A stretch of 64,000 bases of DNA, from the NCBI RefSeq assembly GCF_007830125.1, contig NZ_VLLG01000002.1, positions 124,001-188,000 on the forward strand. Direction: 5' to 3'. Below the pieces are notes generated by a model. The model saw only the letters and a list, made by a program, of their open reading frames with translations. It had not been told where the DNA came from and did not search any database. This stretch comes from Chitinophaga japonensis (lineage in GTDB: Bacteria; Bacteroidota; Bacteroidia; Chitinophagales; Chitinophagaceae). Shown one piece after another: positions 53,527 to 61,575 of the stretch (within the stretch, counting starts at the first letter, position 1; each line of letters begins with the position of its first letter). The translations under genes were made by a program, and so were the position numbers.

Positions 53527-54882
53527 ATGGATCTGAACAACATACAACGTGTTTATTTCATTGGCATTGGCGGCATCGGCATGAGCGCCATTGCACGCTA
53601 CTTCCATGAGAACGGCGTGCACGTGAGCGGTTATGACCGTACGGAAACGGCACTGACCAGACAACTGGAAGCAGAAGGTATGCAGGTGCATTATACGGAC
53701 GATGTAAACCTGGCAGACCCGCAGGCCAACCTGGTGGTGTACACGCCGGCCATACCGCCCATACACACGGAGCTGAAATGGTACCTGCAGAAAGGATATG
53801 AGGTAGTGAAGCGCAGCGACGTGCTGCAGGAGATCACCCGGGAGCTGTTTGCCATTACCGTGGCAGGCACCCACGGCAAAACCACCATCTCCACCATGAT
53901 CGCGCACATACTGCGGCACAGCGGCTATGGCTGCAATGCGTTCCTGGGCGGCATCAGCGTAAACTACGGCCGCAATTTCTGGAGCAGCGAAAAAAGGGTG
54001 GCCGTGATAGAAGCGGATGAATATGACCGCTCTTTCCTGAAGCTCAGCCCGGACATCGCGGTGCTGACCTCCATGGACCCGGACCACCTGGATATTTACG
54101 GCACGGAAAAGGACATGCAGGAAGCCTACATCCAGTATACCCGGAACATCAAGCCCAATGGCACCCTGGTAGCCCGGGAAGGCGTACAGCGCGCCGCCGA
54201 CCTACAGGGCGACAACCACCTGTGGTACAGCCTGCAAAGCTTTACGGCCAATGCCTACGCGGCCAACATCCGCATGCAGCAGGGCGGCTACCAGTTTGAT
54301 GTAGTGCAGCAGAACTGGACAGTGGAAAATGTAACGCTGCCCATTGGCGGCATGCATAATATAGAGAACAGCGTGGCCGCCATTACCGTGGCGCAACTGC
54401 TGGGTATCAGCGCAGACGCTATCAGGGCGGCCATCGCGGATTTTAAAGGCATCCGCCGCCGCTTTGAATATGTGATCAACAACGATCACCAGGTGTTCAT
54501 AGACGACTATGCGCATCACCCGGAGGAGCTGCGCGCGCTGATCAGCAGCGCCAAAGCGCTGTTTCCCGGCAAAAAATGCACGGTAGCTTTTCAGCCGCAC
54601 CTGTACACCCGCACCCGCGACCTGGCCAGCGGCTTTGCCGAAAGCCTGTCCCTGGCGGACGAGGTGATACTGCTGCCCATCTATCCCGCAAGGGAGCTGC
54701 CGATTGAAGGCGTGAGCAGCGAAACAATAGCGGAACTGATCAGCGACAAGCCGGTACAGATCCTGCAGCAGGACGAAGTGCTGGACTGGCTGAAGAACAA
54801 TACCGCTCCCCTGTTCATTACAGCCGGCGCGGGAGATATCGATCAGTTGAAAGAACCGGTAAAAGGGATTTTAAACGGTTGA
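53527..54882 (+). CDS. murC: UDP-N-acetylmuramate-L-alanine ligase MurC
   Basis: MurC adds the first L-alanine to UDP-MurNAc. The 451-residue ligase has the N-terminal YFIGIGGIGMSAIARYF, the P-loop VAGTHGKTTISTMI, DEYDRSFLKLSPD, the ribose region GIRRRFEYV and DDYAHHPEELRA. ATG 53527 gives the family N-terminus (MDLNNIQRVYF); the longer frame begins in the heptad array. The spacer to ftsQ is entirely a period-8 palindromic array. Confidence 0.95.
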   Translation: MDLNNIQRVYFIGIGGIGMSAIARYFHENGVHVSGYDRTETALTRQLEAEGMQVHYTDDVNLADPQANLVVYTPAIPPIHTELKWYLQKGYEVVKRSDVLQEITRELFAITVAGTHGKTTISTMIAHILRHSGYGCNAFLGGISVNYGRNFWSSEKRVAVIEADEYDRSFLKLSPDIAVLTSMDPDHLDIYGTEKDMQEAYIQYTRNIKPNGTLVAREGVQRAADLQGDNHLWYSLQSFTANAYAANIRMQQGGYQFDVVQQNWTVENVTLPIGGMHNIENSVAAITVAQLLGISADAIRAAIADFKGIRRRFEYVINNDHQVFIDDYAHHPEELRALISSAKALFPGKKCTVAFQPHLYTRTRDLASGFAESLSLADEVILLPIYPARELPIEGVSSETIAELISDKPVQILQQDEVLDWLKNNTAPLFITAGAGDIDQLKEPVKGILNG

Positions 54883-54946
54883 ATGGTTACATGGTTATAT
54901 GGCTAATAGCAACCATAAAACCATACAACAATAAAACAATAATTAA
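54883..54946 (+). repeat. period-8 palindromic array between murC and ftsQ
   Basis: Eight octamers fill the spacer from the base after the murC stop to 3 bases before the ftsQ ATG: ATGGTTAC, ATGGTTAT, ATGGCTAA, TAGCAACC, ATAAAACC, ATACAACA, ATAAAACA, ATAATTAA. The first half (ATGGTT) is complementary to the second (AACCAT), so the centre can fold into a hairpin. Confidence 0.7.
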
Positions 54947-54949
54947 CAA

Positions 54950-55960
54950 ATGCAACCCAGAACTCGCAAAGCAATTAAAAACATGGCCCGCGCCTTCCTG
55001 TGGATGATGGTGCTGACCGGCTTTGCGATACTGGTGGCATCCGCGTCAAAGGTGAAGGATACTGTGCGCTGCAGCGGCATCGTGGTAAAGATCAAAGGCA
55101 GCGACGAGCATTTCTTCATCGAGGAAAAGGATATCAAAGCGCTGGTAGCAAAGAACAAGGACCTGAACCCGGTAGGCAAGCCGGTGCGCAGCATCAACAT
55201 TGCCCACCTGGAGAAGATAGTGGCCCGCGATCCCTGGGTAAAGCAGGCGGACCTGTTCATTGACAACCAGCAGCGCCTGAACATAAAGGTTACGCAGCGG
55301 GAACCGGTAGCACGGGTATTCACCGTGACCGGCAACAGCTTTTACCTGGATGCCCACCATGAGCGCGTACCGGTGTCCGAGCGCTATACCGCCCGGGTGC
55401 CTGTATTTACCGGCTTCCCTACGGATGCGCTGCGCCTGCAAAAAGCAGACAGCCTGCTCACCGCCGGTATCGTGGACATCAGCAGCTATGTGCTCAACGA
55501 TCCTTTCTGGATGGCGCAGGTAGAGCAGGTGAACATCAGCGGCGGCCGCCAGTTCGAGATCATTCCCAAGCTGGGCGATCATATTATCGACTTTGGCGAT
55601 GGCACACAGGTAGAAAAGAAATTCCGCAAGCTGCTGGCATTCTACCAGGAAGGCCTCAGCCGCGTAGGCTGGAATAACTATTCGCGTATCAATGTGGCGT
55701 TTGAAAATGAAGTAGTATGCACCCGAAAGGACGGTACGCCGCCGCCCAGGCCCACCCCGCCGAAAATAGACAGCGCGGACGTGGATAGGACGCTGGCTAC
55801 CGGCGCACCGGCCCTGGCAGCCGCCGGAACGGAAAGGCCCACGCCCAAAAAAGCAGCAGCCAGCAAGGTCCGGACCACACCGCAAAGACAGCCGAAAGCG
55901 GTCTATAAAAAACCGGCTGGCAAAAAAGGAAACACAACACAAAAACATAGAACGCCATGA
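54950..55960 (+). CDS. ftsQ: cell division protein FtsQ
   Basis: This 336-residue bitopic division protein has one membrane helix (about 14-31, FLWMMVLTGFAILVA), a POTRA-like periplasmic domain (about 45-115) and the FtsQ beta domain to about residue 260. It ends in a tail of about 75 residues rich in lysine, proline and alanine (from PPPRPTPPK onward) that is probably disordered and strongly basic. It overlaps ftsA by 4 bases (ATGA), suggesting translational coupling. Family sequence similarity is weak, so the call leans on cluster position and topology. Confidence 0.87.
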   Translation: MQPRTRKAIKNMARAFLWMMVLTGFAILVASASKVKDTVRCSGIVVKIKGSDEHFFIEEKDIKALVAKNKDLNPVGKPVRSINIAHLEKIVARDPWVKQADLFIDNQQRLNIKVTQREPVARVFTVTGNSFYLDAHHERVPVSERYTARVPVFTGFPTDALRLQKADSLLTAGIVDISSYVLNDPFWMAQVEQVNISGGRQFEIIPKLGDHIIDFGDGTQVEKKFRKLLAFYQEGLSRVGWNNYSRINVAFENEVVCTRKDGTPPPRPTPPKIDSADVDRTLATGAPALAAAGTERPTPKKAAASKVRTTPQRQPKAVYKKPAGKKGNTTQKHRTP

Positions 55961-57366
55961 ATCAGGAAGCTCCCATCATTGTAGGACTTGATATAGGGAC
56001 TACGAAGATTGCTGCCATTGCAGGACGGAAGAATGAATACGGGAAACTGGAAATCCTGGGATTCGGTAAAGCCCCATCTTTTGGTGTGCAGCACGGTATG
56101 GTGCTGAACATCGACCAAACTATCAAGGCCATACGGCAAGCGTTGGAAAACTGCTACACTTCCAATCCCAACCTGGAGATCAATGAAGTGTACGTAGGCA
56201 TTGCCGGTCATCATATAAAAAGCCTGCAGACGCGCGGCGACATTGTGCGCAGCGATACGGATGCGGAAGTGTCCCAGAAGGACATTGACCAGTTGATCAA
56301 TGACCAGTACAAAACGGTGATCCCCGCCAGTGACCAGATCATTGACGTGATCCCGCAGCAGTACATCGTAGACAGCCTGCAGAACATCACCTATCCCATC
56401 GGGATGTCCGGCGTAAAAGTGGGAGCTAACTTCCACATTATTACCGGCGACAAGAACGCGATCCGTAACATTAACCGCAGCGTGGAAAAGTCCGGGCTGA
56501 AGATACACGACCTGGTGCTGCAGCCCCTGGCCTCCGCTGCGGCGGTGATGTGCGACCTGGATTTTGAGGCGGGCGTAGCCATCGTGGACATTGGCGGCGG
56601 TACTACCGACCTGGCCGTGTTCTATGAAGGCATCCTGAAGCATACGGCGGTGATCCCCTACGGCGGCGAGAACATTACCAACGATATCAAGAACGGGCTG
56701 GGCGTGCTGAAAACGCAGGCGGAGCAGATGAAAGTGCAGTTTGGCTACGCGCTGGCGGATGAGGCCCGCAACAATGCCTATATCACTATTCCCGGCCTGC
56801 GCGGGCAGAACCCGAAGGAGATATCCGTAAAGAACCTGGCCCATATCATCCAGGCGCGCATGAGCGAGATCCTGGATTTTGTAGTGTACCACCTGAAGCA
56901 GATCGGTATGGACAGCAAGATGCTGAACGGCGGTATCATATTAACCGGCGGCGGCTCCCAACTGAAGCACCTGATACAATTAACCGAATACACCACTGGC
57001 GTAAGTGCCCGTATCGGCTACCCGAACGAGCACCTTGCCAGCGGTCACATCGACGAGCTGACCAAGCCCATGTACGCTACCTGCGTGGGCCTGATCCTGA
57101 AAGGCTACAACGATTACGAGAACGATCGTAAGGCGCTGGAGGAAAATTACATTACGATCAATACCAGCTACAAGGCCAAAGAGCAGGCTTCCGGTAAAAC
57201 CGGGCACGAAGACTGGGTGCACGAAGAAGAGGAAGCCACTTTAAGCGCTGCGGAGATACAGGAAAGAAAGGCAAGGGAAAGAAATGCATCCTTAAAGAAT
57301 TTCCTGGACAGGATGAAAACAAAGATCATAGATATGTTCACAGAAGAAGAGGATGCAAAGCTATAA
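55957..57366 (+). CDS. ftsA: cell division protein FtsA
   Basis: FtsA is the actin-like membrane tether of FtsZ. The 469-residue protein has IVGLDIGTTKIAAIAG, the SHS2/1C domain (about 85-165), VDIGGGTTDLAVF, PYGGENITNDI and ILTGGGSQLKHL for nucleotide binding. A charged linker follows, with a C-terminal amphipathic segment (NFLDRMKTKIIDMF) that should be the membrane-targeting helix. It is 60 bases upstream of ftsZ. Confidence 0.95.
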   Translation: MNQEAPIIVGLDIGTTKIAAIAGRKNEYGKLEILGFGKAPSFGVQHGMVLNIDQTIKAIRQALENCYTSNPNLEINEVYVGIAGHHIKSLQTRGDIVRSDTDAEVSQKDIDQLINDQYKTVIPASDQIIDVIPQQYIVDSLQNITYPIGMSGVKVGANFHIITGDKNAIRNINRSVEKSGLKIHDLVLQPLASAAAVMCDLDFEAGVAIVDIGGGTTDLAVFYEGILKHTAVIPYGGENITNDIKNGLGVLKTQAEQMKVQFGYALADEARNNAYITIPGLRGQNPKEISVKNLAHIIQARMSEILDFVVYHLKQIGMDSKMLNGGIILTGGGSQLKHLIQLTEYTTGVSARIGYPNEHLASGHIDELTKPMYATCVGLILKGYNDYENDRKALEENYITINTSYKAKEQASGKTGHEDWVHEEEEATLSAAEIQERKARERNASLKNFLDRMKTKIIDMFTEEEDAKL

Positions 57367-57426
57367 GTGGCGTAATTGTTGCAGCCACGAATGAACTGAT
57401 AACTAACCCATAAAAGAGATAGAGTC

Positions 57427-59106
57427 ATGATACATTTTGATCTTCCAAAGGAGAAATCCTCCATCATCAAGGTAATAGGCATTGGTGGTGGTGGAAGCAA
57501 TGCGGTGAACCACATGTACAACCAACGCATTGATGGGGTGAATTTTATTATCTGCAATACAGACGCGCAGGCCATCGCCAACAGCCCTGTACCCAACAAG
57601 GTACAGTTAGGCCCGCATCTTACGCAGGGACTGGGCGCCGGCGCCAACCCTGAAATAGGGAAGCAGGCCACGGAGGAGTCCTTTGAAGAGCTGAAAAAGA
57701 TACTGGAGGTCAATACCAAGATGGCCTTTATTACCGCCGGTATGGGTGGCGGCACCGGTACGGGCGGCGCGCCTATTATTGCGCGCATCTGTAAGGAGCT
57801 GGGCATCCTGACGGTAGGCATTGTAACCACCCCCTTCTCCTACGAAGGCAAGAAGCGCATGCAGCAGGCCGATGAAGGCGTAAACCGCTTAAAAGAATAT
57901 GTAGATACGCTGCTGATCATTTCCAATGACAAGCTGCGGCAGAAATTCGGCGACCTGAAATTCAAGGCCGCTTTTGAAAAAGCGGACAACGTGCTGGCCA
58001 CCGCCGCCAAATGCATCACGGATGTGATCAACTCCACCGGGCAGATCAACGTGGACTTTGCGGATGTGTGCACGGTAATGCGCAACGGCGGCGTAGCCAT
58101 ACTGGGCGCAGCCACCGCGGAAGGCGACGGCCGCGCGCAAAGGGCCATTGAAGATGCGCTTACCTCCCCGCTGCTGAACGACAATGATATCAGCGGCGCC
58201 AAATGGATACTGATCAACATTTCATCTGCCGAAGGCGATTACGAGCATACGCTGGATGAAATGGACATCATACAGGCATATGTGCAAAGCCAGGCCGGCG
58301 AGGATTGCGACGTGATCCTGGGCGTGGGCTATGACCAGACGCTGGAGCGCAAGCTGGGCGTTACCATCATTGCCACCGGCTTTGAGCAGAAACCCATCCA
58401 GCGCGTAACCATGAACCAGGAGCCGGCCAAACCGGAGGAGCCAAAGATCGTGATGGAGCTGGGCCGCGATGGTGATGAAAAAAAACTGAATAACCAGGGC
58501 AGCCTGTTCCAGGAGCCGGTGGACCAAATGGCGCCCCGGCTGGTAGAGCCGGTGGTAACACATCCCACGCCTACCCCGCCGCCTGCACCGGCGCCGGAAA
58601 GGTACGTGCTGAACATAGAGCCGGACCCGGATTATACGCCGCCGCCCGCTCCCCCTGCCAGCGGTGGAGGCATTAACGTGATCCGCCCGCAGCAGCACAG
58701 CCATCCTACGCACATTCACATAGAACCGCTGGGCACGCCGCCACCTACACCGCCGGCCGACGACCAGCCTGAAATGAAGATGGTGTACCGCGAGGAGCAG
58801 GAGCCGGCAGCGCCTACCCCACCCCCGCCCGCACAGTCTCCCCTGGACGAGCAACTGGAGGAGCAGAAGCGCAAACAGGCGGAGCGCGTGGCCAAGCTGC
58901 GGAGCATCAGCTTTAACGTGAAAACGATGGATAACAACGCGGAGATAGAGAACGTGCCCGCTTACCTGCGCCGTAACATTAACCTGGACAATGGCGCCGG
59001 TTCTGCAGAAAATTTCTATTCTAATTATACCGTGAGCGATTCCGGCCAGCACCAGGCCGAGATCAACACGATCAATACCTTTTTAGATGGGAAGAAACCC
59101 GATTGA
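57427..59106 (+). CDS. ftsZ: cell division protein FtsZ with extended C-terminal region
   Basis: FtsZ polymerises into the division ring. The 559-residue protein has a tubulin-like GTPase domain (about 10-315) with GIGGGGSNAVNHM and the signature GMGGGTGTGGAP. A proline-rich linker of about 185 residues (for example TPTPPPAPAPE) follows. The conserved FtsA-binding peptide (NVPAYLRR, 509-516) is then followed by an extra 43-residue tail, whereas in E. coli the peptide is at the very end. The gene ends the dcw cluster and is followed by an intrinsic terminator. Confidence 0.96.
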   Translation: MIHFDLPKEKSSIIKVIGIGGGGSNAVNHMYNQRIDGVNFIICNTDAQAIANSPVPNKVQLGPHLTQGLGAGANPEIGKQATEESFEELKKILEVNTKMAFITAGMGGGTGTGGAPIIARICKELGILTVGIVTTPFSYEGKKRMQQADEGVNRLKEYVDTLLIISNDKLRQKFGDLKFKAAFEKADNVLATAAKCITDVINSTGQINVDFADVCTVMRNGGVAILGAATAEGDGRAQRAIEDALTSPLLNDNDISGAKWILINISSAEGDYEHTLDEMDIIQAYVQSQAGEDCDVILGVGYDQTLERKLGVTIIATGFEQKPIQRVTMNQEPAKPEEPKIVMELGRDGDEKKLNNQGSLFQEPVDQMAPRLVEPVVTHPTPTPPPAPAPERYVLNIEPDPDYTPPPAPPASGGGINVIRPQQHSHPTHIHIEPLGTPPPTPPADDQPEMKMVYREEQEPAAPTPPPPAQSPLDEQLEEQKRKQAERVAKLRSISFNVKTMDNNAEIENVPAYLRRNINLDNGAGSAENFYSNYTVSDSGQHQAEINTINTFLDGKKPD

Positions 59107-59160
59107 TGGCAGGCAACTGTGATTCACAAGCAAAGTTTGATTGTTTTTTAGTTGTGTTAA

Positions 59161-59190
59161 AAAAGCCCTCCGGTTCTCCAGGGGGCTTTT
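59161..59190 (+). terminator. intrinsic terminator of ftsZ
   Basis: AAAAGCCC (59161-59168) pairs with GGGCTTTT (59183-59190), extended by two more pairs, and is followed by GCTTTTT. It closes the dcw cluster. Confidence 0.8.
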
Positions 59191-59213
59191 GCTTTTTATC
59201 ATTTACATTCCAT

Positions 59214-60086
59214 TCAAGATACAAGACGAATATTTTTCAGCTTATCGGGATTGCGTACAAAATAGAAACTGTCTATTGCGCCATCCACTTCCTCAAAGCA
59301 GATGCAGAGCAGGGGCGTTTGCGTATCCCCGTCAAACAGCGCCAGGGCAGGCTGCCCGTTCACCTGCAGGAAACGGAACTGCGGTGCCGGCGCAATCGGC
59401 TTCCGGAAGATGCCCAGTAACACCTTCATCACCACCTCGCGCCCAAACAGGGGGTGTATGGCGGCAGATGCCTTGCCGCCGCCGTCGCCGTAGAAGCTGA
59501 TATCCTCTTTCAGCAGGGTGATCAGCGCCTCCTGGTCCTGCCGGGAGCAGGCGTCCAGGAAAGCTTCCAGCAATTGCCGGTGGCGGGCGGTATCCGTGCT
59601 GAAACGTTTTTTGTCCTGCTGCAGCTTTTCCCTGGCGCGGTGCAGGTACTGGCGGCAGTTGGCCTCCGGGATGTCCAGTATCTCCTCCAGCTCCTTGTAG
59701 GGCACATCAAAGCTTTCACGCAGCAGGAATACCGCCCTTTCCAGGGGATTCAGCTTCTCCAGCAGGAACAGCAGTCCGATGGACAGTTCCTTATCGCCCG
59801 TCATAAGGGGCGCGGGATCTTCCATCAGCGGCTCCGGCAGCCAGGGACCGGTATAGGATACCCGCTGCTGCTGCAGTGTTTTCAAGCGGTTGATGCTTCG
59901 GTTGGTGACCGCGCGCATCAGGTAATGCCTCGGTTGCTGCACGGCGGCAATGTCCATTTCCAGCCAGCGGGCATATACATCCTGTACAATATCCTCTGCC
60001 TCCTGTTTTTGCCCCAGCATCCGGTACGCCAGGGAGACGAGCAGGGGACGGTATTGAAAAACGCTATCGGGTGATACGGTAGTCAT
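59214..60086 (-). CDS. ECF sigma factor, ECF41 type with SnoaL-like C-terminal domain
   Basis: This 290-residue sigma factor has region 2 (about 12-75, RMLGQKQEAEDIVQDVYARW), the ECF41 linker motif WLPEP (82-86), region 4 (about 105-157) and a fused C-terminal SnoaL-like domain. The domain carries the second ECF41 hallmark, DGGGK (201-205). In this group the C-terminal domain works as an internal activity switch instead of a separate anti-sigma factor. The usual neighbours are carboxymuconolactone-decarboxylase, oxidoreductase or epimerase genes; here the neighbour, 6 bases upstream on the same strand, is an acetolactate decarboxylase. Its target promoters are not visible. Confidence 0.9.
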   Translation of the reverse strand: MTTVSPDSVFQYRPLLVSLAYRMLGQKQEAEDIVQDVYARWLEMDIAAVQQPRHYLMRAVTNRSINRLKTLQQQRVSYTGPWLPEPLMEDPAPLMTGDKELSIGLLFLLEKLNPLERAVFLLRESFDVPYKELEEILDIPEANCRQYLHRAREKLQQDKKRFSTDTARHRQLLEAFLDACSRQDQEALITLLKEDISFYGDGGGKASAAIHPLFGREVVMKVLLGIFRKPIAPAPQFRFLQVNGQPALALFDGDTQTPLLCICFEEVDGAIDSFYFVRNPDKLKNIRLVS

Positions 60087-60092
60087 ATGCTA

Positions 60093-60905
60093 TCAGTTTT
60101 TTCCGCCGCGCTCCACGCTTTTGATGTCCTCTTCCCGGTTCTTTTTAAAATCAAAATGTTCGTAGTCCGCAGTAGGCGGTACATATATGGTGTAGCTGCG
60201 CAGCGTGTCTATTTCAATCCGTATGTCCTCCGCCTGCAGGTCAATGATATGGCCGCCGGCGTCTTTTGCGGCGGAGAGGTAATGAAAATGATACCCGGAT
60301 ATGTTGGTATTATCCATGAACACCGGCAGGCGGTAACCTACCAGGTCGCCCCGGCAGTCGTTGAATGTAAAGAACTGCTGCAGCGGCAGCATGTTGGCCA
60401 GCGGCGTGTGCTCCCCTTTCTTTACCGGCGGGAAAGCCCGCGTTTTAAGGAAGCGGAAGGCGCCGCTGATGTGGATGGCGTACATACCGTTTACGTTGGT
60501 AAGCACACTATCCAGGTAGCGGAACAGTTCCGCTTTGCTCATGGCCCTGCCCGGCCGCAGCGTGATGTCCGGCTGAAAGAAATTGACCATGGCAAAGGAG
60601 GTGCGCGCTTCATCGTCCACCTCGAAAGTTTTGCCGGTGTGTTGGGTCTGGTACGCTTTCCCTTCAAATACCAGCAGTTCCCCGTCCAGTTGGTCCGGTG
60701 CACCCAGCCCGAAATCGCCGTGCTGTTTGAGCGCCTGGTAGGAATAAAACCCGTCGTACAGGCCGCCGATAAGGGCCGCACCTATACCCGCAGTAAAGAG
60801 ATGATGATACGGGGTGTCCGGCGGGGCGGCCGTGCCGGCGCGTCCGGTAAAACCGCTGCATAGCAGGCAGCAGGTGAGGATGGTATGCAGGAATGCGAGG
60901 CGCAT
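60093..60905 (-). CDS. budA: alpha-acetolactate decarboxylase, exported
   Basis: The enzyme decarboxylates acetolactate to acetoin. The body matches the BudA family: ALIGGLYDGFYSYQALKQHG, FGLGAPDQLDGEL and the zinc-binding GYHFHYLSAAKDAGGH, which carries the HxH and the third histidine. An N-terminal signal peptide (MRLAFLHTILTCCLLCSGF) indicates export, as described for some secreted members. ATG 60905 was preferred, although an upstream ATG at 60932 adds nine residues. No acetolactate synthase gene is nearby. It is co-directional with the ECF41 sigma factor gene 6 bases downstream. Confidence 0.85.
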   Translation of the reverse strand: MRLAFLHTILTCCLLCSGFTGRAGTAAPPDTPYHHLFTAGIGAALIGGLYDGFYSYQALKQHGDFGLGAPDQLDGELLVFEGKAYQTQHTGKTFEVDDEARTSFAMVNFFQPDITLRPGRAMSKAELFRYLDSVLTNVNGMYAIHISGAFRFLKTRAFPPVKKGEHTPLANMLPLQQFFTFNDCRGDLVGYRLPVFMDNTNISGYHFHYLSAAKDAGGHIIDLQAEDIRIEIDTLRSYTIYVPPTADYEHFDFKKNREEDIKSVERGGKN

Positions 60906-61065
60906 GATGTTTGTTGATCTTTTTGTTTTCAATGTATAAAGATAGGGGTTTAGGGAAGTGCTGGCAATATGGATTTGTGTGATGGCGGTGGCTATTTGCC
61001 CGGGGGCTTGAAAGGTAATGATGGAATGAGTAGATTGCGATTACTTCAAAAAAACCGCTTTTGTT

Positions 61066-61458
61066 ATGCAGCCATCCTCTGAACAGCAACGATCCAATAA
61101 ACGCATTACAGACCACCTTGCCAACGAGCGCACTTTCCTGGCCTGGATCAGGACCGCAATAGCCGTTATGGCATTCGGATTTGTGGTGGTAAAATTCAGC
61201 CTGTTTGTGAAGCAGTTGTCTATTATTGTGGACGATAAAAACCCTATCCGGCAAAAGGGCTTCTCTCCTACCATGGGCATCCTGCTGATCGCTTCGGGCA
61301 TTGTGACGGTATTGTTTGCCTACATCCGCTACCTGCAGGTAGCAAAGAATATTAACAGCGAGGCTTACCAGCACACAGGAAAACTGCCGGCAGTGTTTAC
61401 GGCATTTGTGATGGCCTGCGGGCTGTTCCTAGTGGTGTACCTGCTGATGACGAGCTGA
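61066..61458 (+). CDS. DUF202 (YidH-family) membrane protein
   Basis: This 130-residue membrane protein has the DUF202 signature HLANERTFLAWIRTAIAVMAFG at the first helix and two further helices (about 69-86 and 107-127). The function of the family is unknown. It is divergent from budA and convergent with the TPR lipoprotein gene. No repeat array or clear promoter is seen around it. Confidence 0.85.
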   Translation: MQPSSEQQRSNKRITDHLANERTFLAWIRTAIAVMAFGFVVVKFSLFVKQLSIIVDDKNPIRQKGFSPTMGILLIASGIVTVLFAYIRYLQVAKNINSEAYQHTGKLPAVFTAFVMACGLFLVVYLLMTS

Positions 61459-61575
61459 GCAGGGCCGATCGGGGTGGCTACTTTATTCATAGCAGCGGCT
61501 TTCCATACAACAGGTAAGTTAGCGTAACAGCGGGCGCCTGCTAATGACAATGAGAAGGAAAAGAAGTGATTGTAA

